Positions 57,950-64,000 of a stretch of 64,000 nt of DNA are shown here, piece by piece. The DNA is from Prochilodus magdalenae (Eukaryota; Chordata; Actinopteri; Characiformes; Prochilodontidae). Position numbers and translations under genes: made by a program. The DNA is taken from NCBI GenBank assembly GCA_024036415.1, contig JAMWET010006783.1:68501-132500 (forward strand), in the 5' to 3' direction. How positions within the stretch are numbered: the first letter of the stretch is position 1; each line of letters starts with the position of its first letter. Under the pieces are notes generated by a model. That model worked only from the letters and a program-made list of their open reading frames with translations. It was not told the origin of the DNA and did no database searches.

Positions 57950-58144
57950 ATCAGAGCATCTGTAGGGCCAATAGCTTCCATTTGTCGGACACCAACTGAC
58001 CCCGTACCAACTGATACGAGAATAGCTGTTGCGTTCTACAAGTTGGTCAAATGTGCAGAGTGCAAGGCTGTGGACAAAATGTTTGGCTTAAGTGTAACAA
58101 CAGTTCACCATGTAATATATGCTGTAGGCTATGCCAAGAAATAA
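57950..58144 (+). pseudogene. PIF/Harbinger transposase fragment
   Basis: An open + strand frame from about 57959 to the stop at 58142 reads ...CRTPTDPVPTDTRIAVAFYK, then LVKCAECKAVDKMFGLSVTT and VHHVIYAVGYAKK. The pattern 'P-x-P-x-x-x-R-hydrophobic-A-hydrophobic' plus a helix-turn-helix (VDKMFGLSVTTVHHVIY) resembles the segment before the catalytic domain in HARBI1-like transposases. Upstream and downstream domains are absent. The resemblance is from memory of the family. Confidence 0.6.
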
Positions 58145-58580
58145 GATCAGGTGAAACAGACTTACAGCTTAATTCATCCCTCATTTTCACATTTCTGCTT
58201 TAGCTTCTTCACCTCTTCCTAGCTTAAAAACATGGAATGGAATAATTAATATATTGACTTCACTGACCAGGCACTGTGGCTGGTTATATAACATAGTATG
58301 GTCAACACAACCCTTTGTATGAGATCAACACTAAACTGTAAGTGTCATTTTTGGAAGCGGAAGCATCTAGATGCAGTAACAGCCAGCCAGGAAAAAGCCA
58401 CCGTACAAACTCACAGTGCTGAAAAGTACAAATATGTTCCAGACTACTTCTGTTTGTAGCGTCATGAGCTGGGATTCCAACTCCATATCAATGGCCAGTT
58501 TTCCAGTGCAATGCCCAGCAAGTTTAGCATTAAGGTGTGATGCTCAGGTGTCTTCTTGTTTTTGCTATATGCTGTATGTA

Positions 58581-59095
58581 CAGGAGTTGGACAATGAAAC
58601 TGAAACACCTGTCATTTTAGTGTGGGTGGTCTCATGGCTAAATTGGACCAGCCTGGTGGCCAATCTTCATTAATTGCACCAGTAAGAGCAGAGTGTGAAG
58701 GTTCAGTTAGCAGGTAAGAGCACAGTTCTGCTCAAAATACTGCAATGCACACAACATTATGGGTGACATACCAGAGTTCAAAAGAGGACAAACTGTTGGT
58801 GCACGTCTTGCTGGCGCATCTGTGACCAAGACAGCAAGTCTTTGTGATGTATCAAGAGCCACGGTATCCAGGGTAATGTCAGCATACCACCAAGAAGGAC
58901 GAACCACATCCAACAGGATTAACTGTGGACGCAAGAGGAAGCTGTCTGAAAGGGATGTTCGGGTGCTAATCGGGTTGTATCCAAAAAACATAAAACCACG
59001 GCTGCCCAAATCACGGCAGAATTAAATGTGCACTTCTACTCTCCCTACACTTGTGGTCTAAAACCAGGTGTTTCAGTTTCATTGTCCAACCCCTG
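58581..59095 (+). mobile_element. Tc1-type MITE, family A, with longest HTH reading frame
   Basis: TA on both sides and ~30-base inverted ends. A + strand frame (58759-59025) reads MGDIPEFKRGQTVGARLAGA, then SVTKTASLCDVSRATVSRVM (a Tc1 helix-turn-helix) and GRKRKLSERDVRVL (second DNA-binding subdomain), then stops. The catalytic domain is deleted with a joint near 'caaatcacggcagaattaaa', a third deletion form. Confidence 0.9.
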
Positions 59096-59284
59096 TACGA
59101 TCAACTTATATGCTAATGACGATTAAAGCTAATTTAGCATACTGCATATAAGAGAAACGAAAGAGAAGCCCTTTAATAGAAAACCTGAACCGACAGGGAC
59201 TGTGATTCAGTTATAAAATAGCATGAAGAAAATTGAATTGCACGCGTCTGATTTCCTCTGATTTGTATATTCGCCACACTAATT

Positions 59285-59645
59285 CTCCAGCAGGATTTTC
59301 AGGTAGCGAGCAAAATTCATGGTTCTGTCAACTAAGGCAAGTCACACAGGCCCTTTATGGATGAGTCATCACTGTGCTCTTGGCGGAGTTTTGGTAGGCC
59401 AGCCACTTCTGGGAAGATTCAATACTGTTCTAAGTTTTCCTGATTTGGAGATAATGGCTCTCCCTGTGATTTGTTGGAGCCCCAGAGCCTATAGAGTGGC
59501 TTTGCAACCCTTTCCAGAGATGATGTATTTCAGTAATGTCCCTTGTCGTCTTTCCTGGAATTCTGGAATTTGTTTTAATTGTTGCATAGTGTGCTGCTTG
59601 CTGAGACCCTATTGCTGGAAAGGTTCTGAGTAAAGTTTAGATTGG
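59285..59645 (-). repeat. Decayed DNA-transposon fragment
   Basis: 'aaattcatggttctgtcaac', 'agtcatcactgtgctcttgg', 'atttggagataatggctct' and 'ccctttccagagatgatgta' are phrases of a fish DNA element read backwards. A related piece lies at 47055-47175. Confidence 0.6.
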
Positions 59646-59657
59646 CTGGCAGTAATG

Positions 59658-61328
59658 TACACTCATCATCAAAAGAAATGTTGCACCTGGAAGGAAGTGT
59701 GGGATTGCAGTGCTATTGGGAAGAAAGATAAAGGTTACCAGGACCAATGAATGATGATACATTTAGACTGACATAGGTAATATTTATTGTATGGTGTCAG
59801 GCCGCCATGTTTGCTAATGCGACAAGCCAGACGTCTCAGCATGGAGTTGTAGAGGTTCCTAATGGTGTCCTGTGATAATCCATCCCATGCAGCTTGAATA
59901 TCCTCACACAGTTCCTGAAGGTTTTGTGGTAGGGGTGGAGTTGGAGTGACACATGGCCTTCTGGGTTGGTGATGTGTGACAACAAACTGTTTATCTTGGT
60001 GGTGAACACGGTGCCTCCACACACAGATTCGTTGGTCGTCTCCACCAAGACAAAAGAGAGACCCGTCACTGAAGATGACCCGCTGCCATTCTGAGTCTGG
60101 CACAACACCATAGTCTGATGGCTGAGAAAGCCCAAACGCACTGCAAGTTAAACAAAGTCTCAAAACACAAGCATCAAAATGACACGACTTGCACAACATT
60201 AGCCAAATGCTGCAAGATCTGAAAACACGAGCATCAAAATGAGACCGCTTGCAAAGCATTACCCGAACGCGCTGCAAAGTCTCAAAACACAAGCATCAAA
60301 ATGACACGACTTGCACAACATTAGCCAAACGCGCTGCAAAATCTGAAAACACGAGCTTCAAAATGAGACCGCTTGCAAAGCATTAACCAAACGCGCTGCA
60401 AAGTCTCAAACGCGCAGCAAACACTGACAACACATGCAGCTTCCAAACCACAACGGACGTGTTTCCGAGGGACACTAAAAGTGGACGGACCCATTCGAGA
60501 GCGGGCTGTGTGGACGTAGAGCCCAGACAGCCCCAGTTCCAGCAACAGTAAGCTTTATCTGGCCAATAACCCGACTGAGTATTCATTAATACACAGATAA
60601 ACTTTTCTTTCAGTCACTCGATGTGCATTTTTTAAGGTGGAACGAAATATAAACACGAGAAACTGGCCAATAACCAAAATATGAATATTCATTCATAAAC
60701 AGATACTTACTTTTGCTGGAACTGGGGCTGTCTCGGCTCTACGTCCACACAGCCCGCTCTCGAATGGGTCCGTCCACTTTCAGAGTCCCTTGGAAACACT
60801 TCTGTTGTGGAAGCTGCATGTGTTGTCAGTGTTTGCTGCGCGTTTGAGACTTTGCAGTGCGTTCAGTTAATGCTTTGCAAGCGGTCTCATTTTGATGCCT
60901 GTGTTTTCAGATCTTGCAGCGCATTTGGCTAATGTTGTGCAAGTCGTGTCATTTTGATGCTCGTGTTTTGAGACTTTGCAGCACGTTTTAAACTTGCAGT
61001 GCGTTGGGCTTTCTTGGCCACTGTACCATAGCAGTCTTTGGTGACGTTGATGGGGTGTTATGGGCAGTCATCGTAACAGTCTGCGTGCATGTAGTCCTGC
61101 ACCGTGCAGCTGTCTGCCAATGGTGCTGACATTAACAGGATGACTAATGGAGGGCATGACTGTTGTGTCAGTCTGTTGCACCATTAAGGCCCGTCCTTAC
61201 TTACATCACACTCATGGCTGAGTGTGGAACTGGAATCATTGGCATGTCTCACAATGTCAAACCTACCCACCAAGTTTTGGTTCCTTCTGGGTGCACCTAT
61301 TCTTTTGATGATGAGGCTATACACTGTA
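59658..61328 (-). mobile_element. Tc1/mariner-like element, family B, split by a hAT-like foldback element
   Basis: It starts 'acactcatcatcaaaagaaa' and ends 'tgggtgcacctattcttttg'. The - strand transposase piece (59836-60141) includes SSVTGLSFVLVETTNESVCG and FRNCVRIFKLHGMDYHRTPL. The inserted block 60114-61024 separates the catalytic-side and N-terminal-side parts, which are collinear with 22448-23030. Confidence 0.82.
60114..61024. mobile_element. hAT-like foldback element nested in a Tc1-like copy
   Basis: The left end 'gctgagaaagcccaaacgca' and the right end 'tgcgttgggctttcttggcc' are inverted. The duplicated target is 'accatag' (60107-60113, 61025-61031), with an eighth base mismatched (c/t), consistent with the 8-bp duplication of hAT elements. 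The arms contain tandem copies of a ~120-base unit with 'caagcatcaaaatgacacg' and complements. Palindromic inner segments read 'agagcgggctgtgtggacgt' and its complement (60497, 60738). No transposase. Confidence 0.82.
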
Positions 61329-61420
61329 TATATAGCTCTACTGGCTGATTTGTGAAAGCACATGTGCATTCAAGCTAACTGTTTTCTCCTGACCTGCCAT
61401 TATCCCATTCCTTTTCTCAG

Positions 61421-61572
61421 CCAGAGGAGCTGACAAACGTTCTGGAGATCTGCAACATTGTCTTCACCAGCATGTTCGCCCTCGAGATGATCCTGAAGCT
61501 TACCGCCTTCGGCTGCTTCAACTACCTGCGCAACCCTTACAACATCTTCGATGGCATCATTGTCATCATCAG
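61421..61572 (+). CDS. cacna1i: Cav3 exon: domain II S2 and most of S3
   Basis: This 152-base exon has acceptor cttttctcag|cca and donor atcag|gtaagt, ending two bases (AG) into a Ser codon. It encodes [15 protein letters not shown], the rest of IIS2 ([16 protein letters not shown]), the loop [10 protein letters not shown] and the start of IIS3 (IFDGIIVII). The Glu of ALEM and the Asp of IFDG are the acidic charge-transfer residues that pair with S4 arginines in voltage sensors, and both are present. EIC and MILKL favour Cav3.3 over the EIS/MLLKL of the other paralogues. The exon is intact. Confidence 0.95.
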
Positions 61573-61792
61573 GTAAGTCTCTGTTAAAGGGGAGCTATTA
61601 TTTTTGTCCGTTCTGGCAGATGATCAGTCAGAAGCTGACCATTCAGAGCCCACTCTGCTCATAGGGAGGCGGGGCTTAAAGACACAGGGGCTCTAACAGA
61701 GCGTATCAGACAGAGGGTGAATATAGATATGAGAGAAATTATATGTTTTGGGAAAACTGGAGCATGTACATCTATCCTAGTAGACCCCAAAG

Positions 61793-62203
61793 GTCAGGCC
61801 ACATTATTATGACCACTTCCTACTTCCGATGAGAGCAGGGCATAGCTCATTAAAGACGTCAGGTGTTTATGTCATTCTCTGGACCCACTCGTCCATGTTG
61901 AAGGCACTCCCAGCGAGACAGTACAACCTATCGCATGACTAGAAGTGTTCGACATTGGTTGGAAGATCATGATCAAGAATTCCCAATATTACCCTGGACC
62001 CTGTAATATCCCAGACTTGGACCTAGTTGAGCATCCATGGGACCTCCCCCATTGTCATGTTCGCTCGATGTATGTGCAGCTGTGGGATGCACCGCAGTCA
62101 GCATGGCTCCAGATACCTGTGACAAGCTATCCCCTGCCAGTCTAGCTTCTGTCCGTCCAGCTCACGGGCGGTGACTCGGGATATTAGCTAGTGGTCATAA
62201 TAA
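61793..62203 (+). mobile_element. Tc1-like MITE, 'cacattattatgac' family, second copy
   Basis: The left end 'caggccacattattatgacc' and the right end 'ctagtggtcataataa' are inverted. A + strand piece reads FDIGWKIMIKNSQYYPGPCN and WDAPQSAWLQIPV, the same C-terminal block as in 53001-53279. Degraded; 220 bases after the IIS2 exon's donor. Confidence 0.75.
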
Positions 62204-62204
62204 A

Positions 62205-62860
62205 GGAAAAGTGAAAATCCAAAAAAAGACTAGAACAAATAAAGTAAAACGGAAAGTAGAAGGAACTTTTGGAGGTCCGGAAAGATATCCCTGCAGACTT
62301 CATGGAAAAACTGGCTGTGTGCTTCCTCCTCTTTTTTTCCCGACGCTGACAAATGGATAACTTGTAAGTACTTGCTGCTTTGAGACCGAATGGCTCTGGC
62401 CAGGCAGTGAGAATTAAGCAAGTGAGCCCACAATGACAGCAGGCCATCCTTCCTCTAAAACTCCGCCTCCTCTGTTCCCGTCTATTCCGGCAGGATATAT
62501 TTTTGGGAATAGAGTCTGGTTTAGACTTGCCTTGCTCACCTGAGCCTGTTTTCAGTTCTCTGCCTGAGTTTGGAGGGTCTTAGCTGCTGACTGGTGGTCA
62601 GATTGACTCTGCTTGGTCATTAAACTCCAGTTCTCTGCAGTGACTCTGAGTTATTAGATTCCGGATCCGTTATAAGACTCAGGCAGAGTCCGAGCATTCC
62701 GGACCTGTTTGTGCTTGTGGATGGTTTCCATCTCTCTGAGTCCGTAACGGACAGGCGGACAGACAGCAGGGGCTGCAGGGACACATTCATGAATTTAAAC
62801 GAGTGCAGTTTCCCTCCGGCTGTAGGTTTTGACTCCTAAATCAATATGTTAAATCATTCT
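62205..62860. other. Intron without recognisable features
   Basis: Mixed DNA. The words 'gagtccgtaac' and 'ccggatccgttataagactc' show partial repetition. No gene. Confidence 0.4.
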
Positions 62861-62864
62861 CTGC

Positions 62865-63495
62865 GTTCTGTCTCTCCCACACCTCCTTTCCTACATCTCC
62901 TAGAGTAAGCCCATCCCTTTCTCACTCTTACTCTTCCTGTTTCTGTTTCTCTCTATTTTCTCTTACCCACACTTTTCTTTCTTATCTCAACTCTCTCTTT
63001 CTCTCGTTCCCTCGCTCATTCCCTCTCTCTCTTCCTAGCTCTCTTTCTCTCCTCTACTTCTCTCTGTAAACTCTCTTCACATATTCCTACCATGCAGTTG
63101 ATTTTTTCTTCTCCCCCTCTTGCTAATTCTCTCTGGTGCTCTCTGTTTCTCTCGTTCCCTCTCTCCTTCTCTCTCTTCCTAGCTCTCCTCTAATTCTCTC
63201 TGTTGTCTGTCCTCTTCCGCATCTTCCTCACACGCTGTAAATTTTTACTGTCCTCCTTTCTCTCTCTCTCTCTGTCGCTCCCTCTCTCTCTCTCTCTCTT
63301 TCTGTCTTATTCTCACTTATTCTCTCCCACTAGCTCTCTTTCTCTCCATCTCTGTTCTCTCTGTTCTTTTTGCTTTCTCCATGGTTCTCTAATTATTCCT
63401 GTCTCTCTCCCCACTTGTCTCTTTCTCTCCTTCTCTGTTCTCTCTCCCTTCTTTCATTTTTTTTCCTTCCTTTCTTTCTTTCTTTCTCTCCTTTT

Positions 63496-63543
<48 letters not shown>

Positions 63544-63747
63544 TCACTCACTCTACCTTTTTCTCAGTAGACTTTCTTTCTTTCTTTTTTCTTTCTTTCT
63601 TTCTTTTTTCCTTTCTTTCTTTTTTCTTTCTTTTTTTCTTTCTTTCTTTTTTCTTTCTTTCTCTTTTTTCTCAGTTTATTCCTCTCTCTCTCCCTAGCTC
63701 TCTTTTATATATCTCTTTCATACTCAATCTTTTTTCCCTCTTTATTA

Positions 63748-63822
<75 letters not shown>

Positions 63823-63907
63823 AGCTGCTGTGTGGTCTAAGCTGTACAGCTCTGTTAGACTGAGTTCTCATTAATGTATATTTATTATATGATATTACTG
63901 TTATTTA

Positions 63908-63964
<57 letters not shown>

Positions 63965-63975
63965 TCTCTCTGCAG
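62865..63975. repeat. Pyrimidine-rich tract running into the splice acceptor
   Basis: About 1.1 kb of C/T-rich + strand DNA: irregular CT/CTTT runs, (TTTC)n at 63470-63660, (CT)n at 63750-63825, a short unique break (63826-63912), then (CT)n to the acceptor. The long Ser/Phe/Leu-rich + frames and Arg/Glu-rich - frames are compositional. Confidence 0.92.
63913..63975 (+). promoter_or_regulatory. Splice acceptor whose polypyrimidine tract is a (CT)n microsatellite
   Basis: About 28 CT dinucleotides with one CC break end in 'ctctctctctgcag', directly followed by the IIS3 exon at 63976. Possible branch-point adenines are scarce inside the tract; the nearest A-containing sequence on its 5' side is 'atatatg' at 63907-63914. 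Confidence 0.85.
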
Positions 63976-64000
63976 TGTCTGTGAGATTGTAGGCCAGTCT
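63976..64000 (+). CDS. cacna1i: Cav3 exon (start only): end of domain II S3
   Basis: Only 25 bases are in the window. Acceptor ctctctgcag|t supplies the last base of the Ser codon begun at 61571, then VCEIVGQS. This aligns with the conserved IIS3 end VWEIVGQ of Cav3 channels. Phase and residues fit, so the exon call is firm although short. The Trp expected after Val is Cys here (TGT at 63980-63982). The exon should continue into the S3-S4 loop and the arginine-rich IIS4 beyond the window. Confidence 0.88.

Noticed and set aside
58759..59025. Functional Tc1 transposase gene
   Set aside because: Only the DNA-binding part is present; the DDE domain is deleted.
63203..63697. 164-codon Ser/Phe/Leu frame
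   Set aside because: Pyrimidine-rich tract inside the last intron; compositional.

Overview
The window is vertebrate nuclear DNA, almost certainly from a teleost fish, and lies wholly inside one large gene on the + strand: a T-type (Cav3) voltage-gated calcium channel alpha-1 subunit. Seven coding exons are visible: 9307-9466, 28939-29284, 34017-34109, 50922-51255, 53507-53877, 61421-61572 and 63976-64000, the last cut by the window edge. All six introns are GT-AG and every splice phase closes. Together the exons encode the S4-S5 linker, S5, extracellular loop, pore and S6 of domain I, the I-II linker, and S1 to S3 of domain II. The domain I loop, the short acidic I-II linker and the IIS1-S2 sequence resemble Cav3.3 (cacna1i) more than Cav3.1 or Cav3.2. 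Earlier exons (N-terminus, IS1-S4) lie upstream of position 1 and later ones beyond 64000.

The other ~62.5 kb is intron, filled with mobile elements and simple repeats. Dominant are broken Tc1/mariner-type DNA transposons of at least seven sequence families: a short-TIR MITE family in 5 copies, a second family in 9 loci, a helix-turn-helix-coding family in about 9 copies, and several single copies. There are also two tRNA-derived SINE families, a long palindromic MITE, two clean solo LTRs with 5-bp target duplications, a 1.3-kb LTR-like element, a hAT-like foldback element nested in a Tc1 copy, and a PIF/Harbinger transposase fragment. This composition resembles otophysan fish (characiform or catfish type). 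That placement is inference from remembered repeat families and is not tested.

Region by region: 1-9306 is the end of an upstream intron (TE remnants, a SINE, a TATC/TC/TA microsatellite). 9467-28938 is a 19.5-kb intron with two blocks of one 12-bp minisatellite (12.3-13.3 and 14.2-15.6 kb), two solo LTRs, a CT-rich higher-order repeat (19.0-19.7 kb) and a full palindromic MITE. 29285-34016 holds a ~700-bp AAT/ATT/AAC/GTT tract and an unidentified GC-rich block. 34110-50921 is a 16.8-kb intron with a 28-bp minisatellite (44.64-45.1 kb) and the 1.3-kb LTR-like element. 51256-53506, 53878-61420 and 61573-63975 are shorter introns; the last ends in ~1.1 kb of pyrimidine-rich DNA, and a (CT)n microsatellite abuts the splice acceptor.

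I see no second protein-coding gene, no RNA gene beyond SINE-type tRNA relics, no CRISPR, and no evidence of a previously undescribed multi-gene system. The most interesting points are a Trp-to-Cys change at the end of IIS3, the microsatellite serving as polypyrimidine tract, the minisatellite that grew inside one copy of a duplicated element, the nested insertions with intact target duplications, and MITE copies sharing one internal deletion.
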